Shown here piece after piece: positions 24,377 through 37,079 of a stretch of 64,000 nt of DNA (position 1 is its first letter; every line of letters begins with the position of its first letter). This stretch comes from Datisca glomerata (lineage: Eukaryota; Streptophyta; Magnoliopsida; Cucurbitales; Datiscaceae). The stretch is taken from positions 2,577,390 to 2,641,389 of the forward strand of contig QANY01000261.1 in the NCBI GenBank assembly GCA_003255025.1. The letters are read 5' to 3'. Both the position numbers and the translations under genes were made by a program. Under the pieces are notes generated by a model. The model was given only the letters and a program-made list of their open reading frames with translations. It did no database searches and was not told the origin of the DNA.

Positions 24377-24540
24377 NTCAAGAGCAATACTACATACACA
24401 GATAGATATATATATATATATGAGGATAGAAGGGAGTTTACCCTTATAACATTCAAGAGCAATACTACATACACAGATAGATATATATATATATATGAAG
24501 ATAGAAGGGAGTTTACCCTTATAACATTCAAGAACAATAC
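24331..24540. repeat. (AT)n tract plus 75-bp tandem duplication
   Basis: An (AT)n run ending in an N (24377) is followed by two nearly identical 75-bp units (24378-24452 and 24453-24527) and the first 13 bases of a third. Each unit itself contains a short (AT)n tract and the sequence GGGAGTTTACCCTTATAAC. Confidence 0.9.
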
Positions 24541-25109
24541 TCAGTTAATCAATCTTATCCAACTATATTATATCATGACTTCACCCTTTCATTTTAATTG
24601 TTTATTTAGATGGGTTTGTCCAACCCACGTAGATCTACTACCAAGTTTACACATAACATTTAAAAACAGTAATTGTTTTTTTAATTTATCCAACTATAAT
24701 ATCATTGATCATAAGCTAATCAGTTTACCCTTTTATTTTAAGCATTCATTTTACGATAGTGGATAACTAATTATATATATATAAGATGAAAAGAGAAATA
24801 TTCTCAAGCATTTTTGTCCAGTTAATTTAAATATAATTCAGAATTTGCTCTTATTATTTGTTTAGTTGATGTATGACGTTCAAAGCACGTTGTGAGAACT
24901 AATATAATTTAAATTATTAAATCCATTCAACCTAATTAGTGGCAATTTAACAATATTTAGGTTATTATTAAATATTCATCAGAATCAAAATTCACACACC
25001 ATACAACAAGCTACAACTATATTCGTGACCCAGCGGGTATATAACCACAGATAAATACTTACGCACTATTGATCTAGAAGGATATCATCCCTTAACACCC
25101 TTCTCACGC
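24541..25109. other. Non-coding interval before the CACTA element
   Basis: No gene seen. AT-rich, with no boundary features other than the CACTA end at 25110. Confidence 0.5.
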
Positions 25110-25384
25110 CACTATTACAATTTTAATTTTAGATGACAGCCACATCTATGATACAATGACAGTTATCTAAAATCTATTAATGAAAAATAGTTAAGGGATA
25201 ATTCGGGCATTGATGACAACTCAAAAATTAGCTGTCATCGATGTGTTCTCTACTATGATAGCTAATTTTAGGTTGTCATTATAACCTTCTTATAATGACA
25301 GCGAAAAAAAAACATGTCATAGCTCTATAGTATAAAAAAACTTACTAATTACCCAAAGTTCATTTTATTTATAGAAATCCTATA

Positions 25385-25545
25385 TAATCCATCCTAAACC
25401 CTAGTTTTACTCTTCACCGTCTATTTTCTCTTTGACAGCGGCGAGTGGTGATTTAGAAGAGAAGACTGCCCGCCAAGTGAGCTTCACGACGGCTTCCAGG
25501 CGAGCTTCAATGGTGGAGTTCGACGATGAGGTTCTACTCTTTATA
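25385..25545 (+). other. Gene-like patch inside CACTA, possible captured exon
   Basis: CCTAAACCCTAG, a common plant 5'-leader word, is followed by an unusually GC-rich stretch with a short open frame. That frame contains ATGGTGGAGTTCGACGATGAG ending at a potential GT donor. The next 2.5 kb is T-rich and intron-like. Capture of a host gene fragment is a possibility; no protein family is recognised. Confidence 0.3.
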
Positions 25546-25659
25546 GTGTATTTTCTATTTGTGTATATTTTCATCCCCAACCTCTATTTAGCAAAGAGAA
25601 TGGGTATCAGAGAACCTAAGGTTTGTTCTCTTACACCTCTCTTCTCTTCTTGGTCTCTC

Positions 25660-25745
25660 TCTTTATCTAAAAAAATTCTTGAGCTCTTAAACTCACACAC
25701 ACGCACGCACCCACACACACACTAAAAAATTCTTGAGCTCTTAAA

Positions 25746-25778
<33 letters not shown>

Positions 25779-25813
25779 ACACTTTCTATCTAAAAAATTC
25801 TTGAGCTCTTAAA

Positions 25814-25856
<43 letters not shown>

Positions 25857-25886
25857 TCTCTTTATCTAAAAAATTCTTAAGCTCTT

Positions 25887-25926
<40 letters not shown>
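25660..25926. repeat. Composite satellite: 27-bp unit plus (CT)n(CA)n
   Basis: Four copies of CTAAAAAATTCTTGAGCTCT (starts about 25667, 25722, 25790, 25866) alternate with (CT)n and (CA)n microsatellite runs of changing length, ending in a long (CT)n. Confidence 0.9.
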
Positions 25927-25932
<6 letters not shown>

Positions 25933-28164
25933 GGGGTTGAGAAATTTATGGAGCATTTGTGAATTTCTTTTCCTGAATCAACTATGAGGTTTATCCCATT
26001 TCTCAGTATTAACCTCAATCGCTTTGTTGATCTCGAAATTTGGTTGTGTTTTAAGGCAATATATTTTTCTAAGAATCAATAAAGCTCTGTGATTTCGATT
26101 ATTTTTTTTGTCGCTTTGTCCGATCACTTCTTTTGGTGGGTGGCGGGTAAATTTTACTATTCTTTGAAATTAAGTTATTAAAAATATCTCTGACCTTTAG
26201 TTAGGTGATATATGTTGACATTTTTCAATATTTGGGAAAGAGTTTCTAGGTTGTGCTTTGAACAGTTATTGTGTTTGTTTTGTTTTGTACGGATGGTATA
26301 CTTAAAAGATACTCAAGCTAGCTCTTTGTTAATTAAGTTCTGCTTATTATCGGTTAAGATTTTGGTCATCTACTTTTTTATTAATGTTGTTCTTGAACTT
26401 CTAGGTCGGTTCTTCTATCAAGGAAAGAGTTTTTGAATTTTTGTATCATATTTATTTGCTCGTTTTCTGCTTACTGTTATGTTTCTTATACGTAGAAAGA
26501 TAAATCGTAGTTATAAATTTATTACTTTTTTTCACGGTTTTGTTGGAGGTTCTCTGTTGGAACACTCGGTATATTCAATTTCTCAATGAAATATCTTCTG
26601 ATATTGAAAATTCAAATTTTCCATGATTCTATTGTTTTTCAAACTTGGATTGACATTCTCTGTTTTCTTAATCTGTGTAAGATCTTGGCCAGAAATTTGA
26701 ATGTAACTCTCTCTCTCTCTCGCTCTCTCTATCAGCCCTAGCTCGCGTCGCCTGAAAGGTCAAGCTCACTCATTCTTCTATACTGGTAGTTTTATGCTTG
26801 GACAACATGTTTTACAGTTGTGAATTGGATTTTAGATTGTAAAAAATCTACTTTAATGGTTATAATTGATAAGCTAAACATTGAACATACATGGTATGAT
26901 GTTTAACTTGTAATATATAACTATACAATAATCGTGTGAGTTTTCTATCTTTCTGCCTTTTCTTTTTATCTTGAGTTGTGATTTATGCAATCTATTTTTT
27001 GTGGCAACATTGTTTATTATATTTTTTATTGGTTAATTTTTTATTCTATGTCTGGCTTTATTGATGAACGACATCCATGCACATAATTTTTCACAATTTC
27101 TTTGATAATGTAGTTATTTGAGAGTTTTTGTATTAAGACTTCATGCTCTGATGATCTTAGCCAAATCGTATGGGTTTAAGTTTTGTCATTGCAAAAGAAG
27201 AGAAAAGAAAGGAAGAAAGAATTGAATCTGTGATTGCTCATTTCACATCAGTGGTAAAACTTATTAACCATTTTTATTAAGGTCAAATTTACATTGAATG
27301 GTATTCCTATTAGTTTGTTTGATAAGATTATTTAGATATAGTGAAAGTTATTATTCATTATTCTTATTAAAGGCATTTAATTTGAATGGCAGACGCAATT
27401 GGACCAATCCTCTAAAGATTTGGGAGGTCTCTATTGTGGGATATTTATAGATTACAAAAGGATTAATCAATTGCCACACGCTGACAGATTTAGTTAGAAC
27501 CGATGATTGGGCATGATAGTGAGTTTAATTACACACTTTTTGATTGTTGTGGTTCTTTTATGCTCGAGATTTTTACAGGTTTGATAGGTTGACAGATTAT
27601 GAAGGCTCTTTGTCATATGTTTTGAAAGCATGTGAGCTTGTTTGAATTGGTGTGTATTACAGAGCATGTTTGATCGGTATATGAACTTTTAGATGAGTTT
27701 CTGTCAATAATAAAAAAGTTATGGTTACCTTCTTCTGATTAATTATTCATGAAGACCATATATGATCTAGTCTTTATCAATATCAACATCATTATATCAT
27801 GGTGTGTCTGCCTTCATTTCTCCTGGAAAAAATATCATCGGCAAGCTCTTACTTCATTTCTGTGTTTAAAGTTTATAGTTAGCAACTTAGCTTTTCCCCA
27901 ACTATTTAGGATATTGTTCTTTAACTTGTCACATGTATCATACTTGATTGTGATGATATTAATAATGCTATAGGCGTCTAGTTATTGAGCTATCTTTCTT
28001 TGGGTCATTATCCTTCTTAAGACTTTTTAACAGTGATTAAAAAGCTAAGTGCATGTCAATAGTGATTAATCAACTTCTCTGCAAAAAAAATATTGAAACA
28101 TGTTGAAGGGCTATCATGGGAAGGTAATGCCTTTCCATGACAGTTTTTTAAAGAGTTAAGGTAC

Positions 28165-28345
28165 TTTTAATGATGGGGATTCTCTGTCATCTATATATTT
28201 TGCGGGGACTAAGATGACGGGGATTCCCCGTCATCTATCTATTTTTCACTGTACTTACGATGAGGGCGATTTCCCATCATCTATCTACTTTTTACGGTAC
28301 CTACGATGACGAGGATTCCCCGTCATTGTACCCTTTTTATAATGA
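28165..28345. repeat. Subterminal palindromic repeats of CACTA
   Basis: Four diverged tandem units of about 55-60 bp each carry a near-perfect palindrome. The clearest reads GATGACGGGGA, one T, then TCCCCGTCATC. Each is followed by TATCTATTTTT-like sequence. Their position just inside the right terminus matches the transposase-binding subterminal repeats known in En/Spm-type elements. Confidence 0.75.
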
Positions 28346-28459
28346 TGATTTTTTTAAATAACTAAATATGACAGTTTGGTAGATGACAGTCGGTCAGCCG
28401 TCAATATAAGGTTATAATGATAGGTTTTATCCTTCATCTAACCCTTTTTTGTAGTAGTG

Positions 28460-29306
28460 TGCGCGAAGAGTGCCACTAGCTAGGCAGGTGAAGACAGAGA
28501 GCGAGTCTGAGGCAGGATAGAACCAAACTCTGATACTATGTTAGATTTCAATCTAAAACTAATTGGTATTAAGTGAAGTAACCCAATATGTATATAAAAA
28601 CAAACAGATACTTATCCACGGTGGATCTCTTAACATTAACAATGACATATTCTTTTCTCACTCTGAATGTATGTGAATATATAAGAATTTTAAAAATATG
28701 AGTGTGTTTTTGCTTAAATATTCTCGTAATTGAGTAATCGTGCAACTTTTTTTATTTGTGTAATTTTTTCATAATTATAATGGATAATAAAGTTTACTCT
28801 CTGACACATTTGACGTTGAAATTTGAGAATTAGGTCCTTGAATTTGGCAATATACATACTGCAATCTTACTCTCAAGTTAGTTACTATATATACAAATAG
28901 CTCAGACGTCTCAATTACAACATTTTGGGACGTCAGAGCTAGCTCAAGAGTATTGTATGTGATTTCTAAAGGATACATTTCATTTTACCTCCCATAAGTT
29001 TTCTTATAATTACACTTAACCCTCTCTTGTTTAAGAAATATGAACATACATCGCCTGACTTCACAAACGTTTGTCTCTGTTACCCCTAATGGATTGAGAG
29101 CGATATCGTAATCTCATTAAAATAAGAAAAATTAATGGATTTTCTCGAAACAATTCATCTTTCTTCTTACCACATTACTTCAAGAAGAGTTGGATCTAAA
29201 AAAAATTACAACCGTTTTGTACATGATTTTAAATATTTTTTTCCATCTAGGGATTGGATAAACTTTATGATATTGTTATGCACTATTATCTATATTATAT
29301 ATCTTG
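28460..29306. other. Interval with a possible minus-strand copia LTR edge
   Basis: ACTCTGATACTA (28528-28539) is the reverse complement of a slightly mutated copia primer-binding site. It is followed by TGTTAGATTTCAATCTAAAAC, which would be an LTR end on the minus strand. No matching second LTR or coding remnant was found, so this may be a solo or truncated LTR. The rest is non-coding. Confidence 0.35.
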
Positions 29307-29814
29307 TGTTGGATCTTTAATTTAACGTTAAATTTATATGTAAATAATTATATATTACGAACTGTCAAATAAGGTTAAACCTAATAAAAAATGATCAACT
29401 AAGATTTTAATAATTTGAGTTTTAATGTATCTGATAGATTGTGGACGTTTTGATGTGTAGAGTCTTTAGGGTAATTTTTATTTTTGTGATAGGCTAAAAT
29501 AGAAATACCAAAAGAAAATAGATATATTTTCTATAAGTGCTTATGATCCCTAAGTCACACGATTAGGAAAATCATTCTACTCTCCCAAATATCTCATCGT
29601 TAGAGAGAAAACAGAGACGCTTAATCCAATGGGACTCAATGATAGATAATCGTGTAGATCAGAAAGTTCAACTGCTCGACTTTAAACAATGATCTATCGT
29701 CATGAATTCATGTATGCTTCTGCTTAATTAGTTATTTGATTCTTGGTATGTTTAACATGAGTTCTTGGAGTTTTGAGATACGGTTTATGCAGATAAAGAT
29801 TTTTGAATCTAACA
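29307..29814 (+). repeat. 5' LTR of outer copia
   Basis: Starts TGTTGGATCTTTAATTTAAC and ends GAATCTAACA, 508 bp. It is homologous end to end with 49092-49599; by eye roughly four in five positions match. Confidence 0.9.
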
Positions 29815-29816
29815 AG

Positions 29817-29828
29817 TGGTATCAGAGC
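29817..29828 (+). other. Primer-binding site (initiator tRNA-Met)
   Basis: TGGTATCAGAGC lies two bases after the LTR end. It is the standard complement to the 3' end of plant initiator tRNA-Met used by copia elements. Confidence 0.9.
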
Positions 29829-31129
29829 TATTCAGGTTGAATAATTGAGAATAAGATTTATTTTAGATTCATGATTATTTTGTTGTTTATTTGTTCTTTG
29901 CAGTTCTTGAATTTGATATTTTATTAGATTTGAGGACAATATATTTATCGATATATTATTCATTTAAATTTGGACCGTCGACTAGCTGGTGGCCGACGGT
30001 AACAGGAGATCGACGCGACGATCTTGCTGCGCTGGCAAGCAGAGCCGTGGCAGCTAAGAAAAGCTGCGACCATCTGGTCGCGACGGCTAAGGAAAGTCGC
30101 GGCCACTACAGAAATCTGCGGCCAAGGCAATGAGGGAAAGTCGCGGCTGTCGGCCACATCAGCATGGCCGCCAGTCTCTTGTAAGGTGGAAACTCTAGGA
30201 TTTTCACCCTAGGGTTTATCATGTTCACAGGTCAACCCATGACCTGTGAACAGAGGGACAAGCTGTGGGCTTAGGCCGACGTTTGAAGATAAAAAGAAGG
30301 ATTATGGAAGCCCGCAACACTTAAAGAAAGAAGCTGCAGGCTTTAACTTGCAACACTTAAGGAGTGAGCTGCGTGTTGTTTTGCCCCCAGCAATAAGGAT
30401 ATTTTTTTTTAAAGTTTTAGAGCATTCTATGAAAAAATAAAAAATAATTATTTTATCATTTTAATTAAATTAATTTTATGGATCTTTACTTAATTTAAAA
30501 TTTAAAATTAATTTTAGGGATGTAAAATTAATCATTAATTTAAGGATTTTTTAATAAATTGTTATGAATTTTTTATGTTTTTTTGGTTAAAATAATTTCA
30601 AAATAATTTTTAAGGATCATGAAAATTAATTTCTTATCAATTAATTTAAGGATTAATTATGGTATAATTTTTAAATTTGAATATTAGTATGTTATAAATA
30701 TTTTGAGATGAACTAAATGAAGTAACATGTCGTCAAAGTGACTTCTCTTGTAAAAATTAATTGTCTTAAAATATAAAAGGTTATATGCGTGTAAGTTATG
30801 TGAATATGTACCGGCCCAAAGGAAGGTAAATGTTTGACAAAATTACATGTGCAGTAAATACATGATGATTATTTGGTTTTACATATGAACAAAAAATCGG
30901 CCCAAATAAAAGTTTCTTGTTTGATATGTACTTTATCATCAGTGTTTGATTATTATACCAAGACATCACTTACACGTTAATATTTATTGGCCAAAGTCAA
31001 AATATTAATGAAGTGTCTAGTGTCTTGAGATGGAATTTACTTTTCTTTCAATTTATTATTGTTATTTGGGTTTATGTGAGCTTATTTTATTTTTCTTGTT
31101 CTCTGTCAGCTATTACTCTAGCTTATATC
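29829..31129 (+). other. Leader of outer copia with GC-rich hairpin block
   Basis: Non-coding leader between the primer-binding site and gag. 29975-30180 is strikingly GC-rich for this window, with repeated GCGAC/GTCGC words (for example GCGACCATCTGGTCGC) able to form hairpins. The remainder is AT-rich. Short ORFs here are artefacts of the GC patch. Confidence 0.55.
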
Positions 31130-31990
31130 ATGACCAACATCAATTCAATTTGACTTTTAAATGACTCAAATTTCAAGTCCTGGAAAAATAATCTCTTGAT
31201 AGTTCTTGGAGTTATAGATCTTGATCTTGCATTAAGAATTGATTTTCCTTCACCTCTTATGGATGAGAGTACCTCTAACGAAAAGAGGGATATGAAAAGG
31301 TGAGAGAGATCAAATTGCATGTGTATGCTGATCATAAAAAGGCCATTCCAGAAGCATTCTAGGTCACTATATCTGAAAAGATAACTACAATTAAGAATTT
31401 TCTTACAGATATTGAAAAGATGTTTGTCAAGAATGAAAAGCAATGACTTATGGAAATGTCTTGTCATACATAATTTCAATGATGTATAAAGGTAAATGCA
31501 ATATCAGGGAGTACATTATGGAAATGTCTCACATTGTTTCAAGGTTGAAAGCACTAAGGCTTGAACTCTCCGACGACTTGCTTGTGTACCTGGTTTTGAT
31601 ATCTATTCCGGCATAATTTAACCAATTTAAGTTGAGCTATAATTGCCACAAAAAGATTTGGTCTCTGAATAAGCTCATCTCACACTGTGTTCAGGAAGAG
31701 GAAAAAGTGAAACATGATGAGATATAGAGTTCTTACCTGGCCTCTACCTCTAAAGATAAGGGCAAGGGAAAGAAAAATGAGAAAGGATAATGAAGTTGCG
31801 GATACAACACCACATAAGAAACAACAAAAGAAACTGGTAAACCCAGCAGGTAATGGTTGTTTCTTCTGTGGAGCTGAAGGACATAGGAAGAAGCAATGCA
31901 CCAACTATCACGCTTGGCGTGCTAATAAATGTATACTTCTTAATTTGGTTTGTTCGGAGATCAATTTAAGTTTGGTTCCTAGACACACGT
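31130..31990 (+). pseudogene. Copia gag remnant with CCHC knuckle
   Basis: Frames from ATG 31130 show a copia gag N-terminus (NDSNFKSWKNNLLI, LDLALRIDFP). After several stops comes a lysine-rich segment and an intact CCHC knuckle, CFFCGAEGHRKKQC (31858-31899). Gag would coat the element RNA in virus-like particles. The frame is broken by stops (near 31153 and in 31300-31500) and by frame changes, so no full product can be made. It is immediately followed by the protease remnant. Confidence 0.8.
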
Positions 31991-34900
31991 GATGGATAGA
32001 TTCTGATGTAACAACTCACATCAGTGTGTCTATGCAGGATTACCTGAATCGTCGAAAGCCAAATGATGCTGAAAGATTCATCTGCGTAGGCGAATGCAAG
32101 ACTGTTGAGGTTGAAGCAATAGGAAATATAGATTATTATTAGAAACTGGATATTATTTGAATCTTGATGAAACTTTTATTGTACAGTGTTTGAGACAAAA
32201 TTTGGTTTTTGTTTCTATTTTAGACAAAGCTGATTATGTTTGTTCTTTTGGAGACGAAAAATTTGGTTTGTTTCGTGGTTCAATTTCAGTTGGTTCTGTT
32301 TTTTTATCAAGATATGATAATATTTATTTACTTGATATAATTGCCTCATTTAAAGAATCTATGCATTTAAGTACACGAGTACTGAAAGAAAATTAACCGG
32401 TGAGAATTCAACTACGTTATGGCATAAGAGATTATGCCATATCTCCAGATAGAAGAATAGAGAGACTTGTGTCAGAAAAAATTCTCGGTCCCTTAGATTT
32501 CATAGATTATGACGTTTGTGTTAATTTCATAAAAGGGTAAACAAACCGATAAAAAGAGATTTAAAGCCAACAGAACTCAAGATGTATTAGAACTTGTTCA
32601 TACCGATATTTATGGGTCATTCATTTCAGTTGCTTGAAATGGTCAACAATACTTTAAAACATTCATAGAAGATTATTTTAGATATGGCTACATATATCTC
32701 ATTCATGAAAAGTCACTGTCACTGGACGTGTTAAAAATTTTTAAGGCTGAAGGTGAGAATCAACTCTTCAAAAGGATTAAAAGTGTCAGATCTGACCGTG
32801 GTAGTGAGGACTATGACAGATATGACAATTCAAGTGAACAATGTCCATGACCATTTGCTAAATTTTTAGAGAAATGAGATATCATCACACCGTACAGTAT
32901 ACCAAGATCACCCACTACGAATGGTGTTGTTGAGAGACGAAACAGAACGCTTCAGGACATGGTCAGGAGTATGATTAGTCATTATACCTTACCAGAATCA
33001 CTCTAGGGTGAAGCACTTATGGCTGTATCGTATATCCTTAACAGATTTTCAACTAAAGCGACTGCCAAAACCCCATATGAGATTTAGATCGGAAAGAAGT
33101 CTAGTCTAAAGCAATTACACATTTTGGGATGTCTAGCTAAGGCAATGCCTAATAGGCCTAATGAAAAGAAATCGGACTTATGGAGGGTGAGTTGCTATTT
33201 TGTTGGATACTGTGAATGATGTAAAGGATACAAGTATTATGATCCCACGACTAGGTCAATTTTTTAAAGAGAAAATGCCCAGTTTTTTTAGGGTGCCGAG
33301 CTTGCGGGGGGAGATACCGTTATAGATTTTATCTTTCAGGAGGAATATGTTGATATTCCCACACGTGTTATTATTATTGGTCAATAATGCATCCCTGACA
33401 TAACATATCAAGACAATATCAAAGAACTCTCATTCAAGAGATGGGTCCAGAAGAACAGACTCTAGCACCTCAAGAACCTATGTCATTAAGGAGATCCACT
33501 AGAGAGGGGAGAAGTGCAATGTCAGACGATTACATTGTATTTCTTCAAGAACATGATGAAGACGTCGGAGTGATGGAAGAAAACACGACCAACTTCCGTC
33601 AATCCATGGAAATTTCTAACTCTCAAAAGTGGATTGATGCCATGATGAGGAGATAAAGTCTATGAAGACAATGACATATTGATCTTGTCCCATTACCAGA
33701 AGGTGTGAAATACATTTGTTGTAAATGGATTTTTAAGACGATGAGGGATTCAAAAGGTAATGTAAAAAGATACAAGGCTCGTCTTATCTCAAAGTGTTTT
33801 ACACATGAGGAATGCATTGACTATGAAGATACTTTCTCTCCGGTTTCTACGAAAGGCTCTTTCAGGATTATAATGGCTTTGGTGACGTATTTCAATCTTG
33901 AGCTCCATCAGATGGATGTATAGACAACGATTCTCAATGGTAACATTGAAGAGATGATTTATATGGTGCAACTAGAAAACTTTGTGTCGGGAAACCCAAA
34001 GAGTATGGTTTGCAAACTTAAGAAATTCATTTATGGGCTCAAGAAAGCATCTCAATAATGGTATTTTAAGTTTCATCAGGTGATCATCTAGTTCGGTTTT
34101 GAGATGAATTTGGTCGATGATTGTATATATACCATAAGTTCTGTGGGAGCAAGCATATTTTTCTGGTTTTATATGTGGGTGACATTTTGTTTGCCAGCAA
34201 CAATATAGACATATTACACGACACTAAGAGATTTCTAGTTAAGAATTTTGAGATGAAAGATCTGGTGATGCCTATTTTGTATTAGGGATCCAAATACACC
34301 GTGAATGTTCTCGGGGTATTCTTGGATTATCACAAAAGAGTTATATTGAAAATATTCTCAAAAGATATAACATGTAAGACTACAAACCAAGTTATAACTT
34401 GTAGCTAAAAGAGATAGGCTTAGTCTCAATCAATGCCTAAGAATGGTTTTGAGGAAAAAGAAATGCAGAAGATATGCCTCAGTAGTAGGGAGTTTGATGT
34501 ATGCTCAGGTTTGTACACGTTCAGAGATTGCGTTCGTGACTAGGATGTTTGGTAGGTAATTAATCAATTCAGGCATAGACTATTAGAAAGCAACTAAACG
34601 GGTCTTTTGATATTTACAGAAAATAAAAGGCTACATGTTAACGTATCGGAGGTTGGATCAGATTGAGATTGTTGGATATACTGACTCCAATTTTACTGGA
34701 TGCTAAGATAGTATGAAAATTACGTCCGACTATATTTTTCTGCTGGTTGGAGGTGCTATCTCTTGGAAGAGTGCTAAACAGTCTCTTATAGTCTCTTCTA
34801 CCATGACAACATAGTTCATAGCATGTTAAGAGGCCTCCAATCATAGAATAATGACTGTAAAATTTTATCACAGGGTTGCGCATAACAGACGGTATTGAGA

Positions 34901-35080
34901 GACCACTCAAGTGTTTTTTGTGACAATAAGTCAGCCGTTCTGTATTTCAATAACAATAAGAGCTCGACAAAGTCAAAGTATATAGACATTAAGCTGGTTG
35001 TTAAAGAAAGAGTTCATAGTGGACAATTGTCTATAGAACACGTCGAGACAAACCCTATTTATGGATTCGATTACTAAGAG
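31991..35080 (+). pseudogene. Copia pol remnant: protease, integrase, RT, RNase H
   Basis: All pol domains occur in copia order. The protease site has DSDVTTHIS where DSGAT is expected (about 32000). GAG-pre-integrase follows (about 32400-32560). Integrase retains HTDIYGSF (about 32600), RSDRGSE (about 32790) and NGVVERRNRT (about 32920). RT begins CCKWIFKTMRDSKGN (33718) and contains HQMDV (33907). The RT catalytic box is YVGDILFAS (about 34172), where YVDD is expected. RNase H is recognisable to CDNKSAV and KYIDIKLVVKE (34919-35010). At least ten stops and several frameshifts interrupt it. Loss of protease glycine and an RT aspartate confirm that it is dead. Confidence 0.85.
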
Positions 35081-35405
35081 ATTGCCACCCAAACAGTTTC
35101 ATAAGCATACTACTCTTATGGGTGTCATATCAGTTGATGATATACAGTTTTAGTTGGAGTTTGTATTTTCTGGATGCTCTTCTTTATCGTTATACTTTCA
35201 GTCATTTCGGTTTATGGATATTTTAGGTAATTTCTGTAGAAATAAAATTTTGGTTTATTCACACTCTGACTCTTGTATGGTTTGTTCTCACTAAGGTTTT
35301 ATGTGGACCATTTCAATATAGGCATGTTAAGATCACATTACATGAAATTTTCATGCTACACATTCACATCACAATCCATGTCATTCAGTTGTATTGGTAT
35401 ACGTG
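35081..35405 (+). other. 3' untranslated part of outer copia before the nested insertion
   Basis: Non-coding continuation after RNase H. It stops at TSD ACGTG (35401-35405) and resumes after the nested element at 48909 (ACGTGACC) through to the polypurine tract at 49080. Confidence 0.7.
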
Positions 35406-37077
35406 TGTTGGACATAATGCCCTCGAAGCATGTGTTTAGACATTTTTAATTTGAAATTAATGAAATTACATTTTTCTTATAATTGTTCTTTGAATTGTTG
35501 TTGAATAATTTATATAAATATCTGAAAATTTCATATTCATTAATGAGACTATGATCTTGTATAAATTCGAGAGGATTAAGATCATAGATAATGAATAAAA
35601 TAGTTTGTAATATATTAAAGTACGAAATTTTTAATGAATGGTTGCTAGTACGATTCACTAAGCATTTTTTGAATGCATATGATCTAGATCCAGATCATTG
35701 ATGTAGATAGACATATTAATGAATGTACTTTATATAATCAGATTATATAGAACTGGACCTATGTGGATTAATATCTTTATCAACTTACCGTTTATCATAA
35801 AGATTTAATACACATCAAATTTGATGATTATATGTAGATCGGTATGAATCTTAAGTAGTCATGAACTCATATGCATGTGTACTTGATCTTTTGATTCACT
35901 CGTTAATGTTTGTTTGTAAAACAGACTAGTGATTTTTATTTTGGACATTTAGTGATATGGATGACTGAGAACATGATCTTACAACATTTAGAATCCAAGT
36001 TTTCCTACGAATCGTATATTGGTTCTCTTAAGTTTAATTCTAAACCTGAATGGTTATTGAGTTTAAATTCATAATACGATTATAAATTGATCATTTCCTA
36101 GTGAATTAATGGTACTTAAAGATCAATAGATAACTAAAAGGTAAAACGATAATGTTCACCAACTCTAATTTATGAACCAATAATTAGATGACAGAACTAC
36201 ATGAAGTGATTATATCACTGGACTATGCGAGAATACTCTATAAATATATTCTGTAATTACTAAGAGTGCAATTCCATATTTATAGTGGAGTAATAATAAA
36301 ATTAATGAATAATATTATTTAATTAAATAGCTTAATTAATATTCTAGTTTATTGGGGTTTAAAATTATGGGTCCATGGTCCTCGAGTCACCTATGTACTA
36401 CACAGTCTAGGGTAGGAATATTTCAGGACATGAAAAATGACTAACTTGGGATAGGAATTAAATTTCTGGGGTAAATATATAATTTTGGTAATTACAATTA
36501 AGTAATTATATTGATCAATTTTTATGTTAATCGATAAGTGAGACAACATATTTGATTTACAAAATGAAATAATGTTAAATTATTATGAGATAATAATTCA
36601 AATTTGAATCAACTAAATCTGATATTTGTGAACTAACATATACGTTGGTGATCATATAAGTTAATTTTGAATTAACTAATATATAGATATTTACTCGATT
36701 AAAATAAATAATAAATTTGAGACAATTATTACATGGCATGTTGGACTGTCACATGTCAATCACTGATTTTAGAATCAGAGATTGACATGAATTACTATAG
36801 TGCCACACGATACTACAGTGACACATGACACACTGTAGTGTCGTGGGGCACATTGGTGTTGCACCAATTACAGTGGCTTATTTGCACATTAGTTGATACT
36901 GTCGTGAGGCACTACAGCTTTGCATGGGACACTGCAGTGCCGTGGAGCACATCAGTGTTGCACCAATTACAGTGACACATTTGTAAATAATCTGTTATTT
37001 TATGTACACCCTAAAGCCTAATGAGCCTTGACCTAGAATATATATATATATCATATTATTCTATTGGCCTAATTAAG
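35406..37077 (+). repeat. Truncated 5' LTR of nested copia
   Basis: Collinear with 46730 onward through TATTCTATTGGCCTAATTAAG, where similarity stops; about 500 bp of LTR is missing. By eye it is closer to its partner than the outer element's two LTRs are to each other. Confidence 0.8.
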
Positions 37078-37079
37078 TT

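Larger units (their letters stand above)
25110..28459. mobile_element. Non-autonomous CACTA (En/Spm-type) transposon
   Basis: The left end is CACTATTACAA (25110) and the right end is TTGTAGTAGTG (28449-28459), matching the CACTACTACAA termini of plant CACTA elements in inverted orientation. The 3-bp flanks are CGC on the left and TGC on the right. That is compatible with a 3-bp target duplication carrying one C-to-T change. Subterminal regions are rich in ATGACAG/CTGTCAT-like words on the left and GATGACGGGG palindromes on the right. No transposase ORF is present in 3.35 kb. The interior is T-rich with a small GC-rich, gene-like patch. Confidence 0.8.

Noticed and set aside
24980..25109. Terminal repeat pair around the CACTA element (24990-25100 versus 28570-28650)
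   Set aside because: Weak direct similarity by eye only; too short and gapped to claim without an alignment.
30024..30440. ORFs in the GC-rich block as a gene
   Set aside because: They lie in the leader of a copia element between its primer-binding site and gag, and overlap on both strands.
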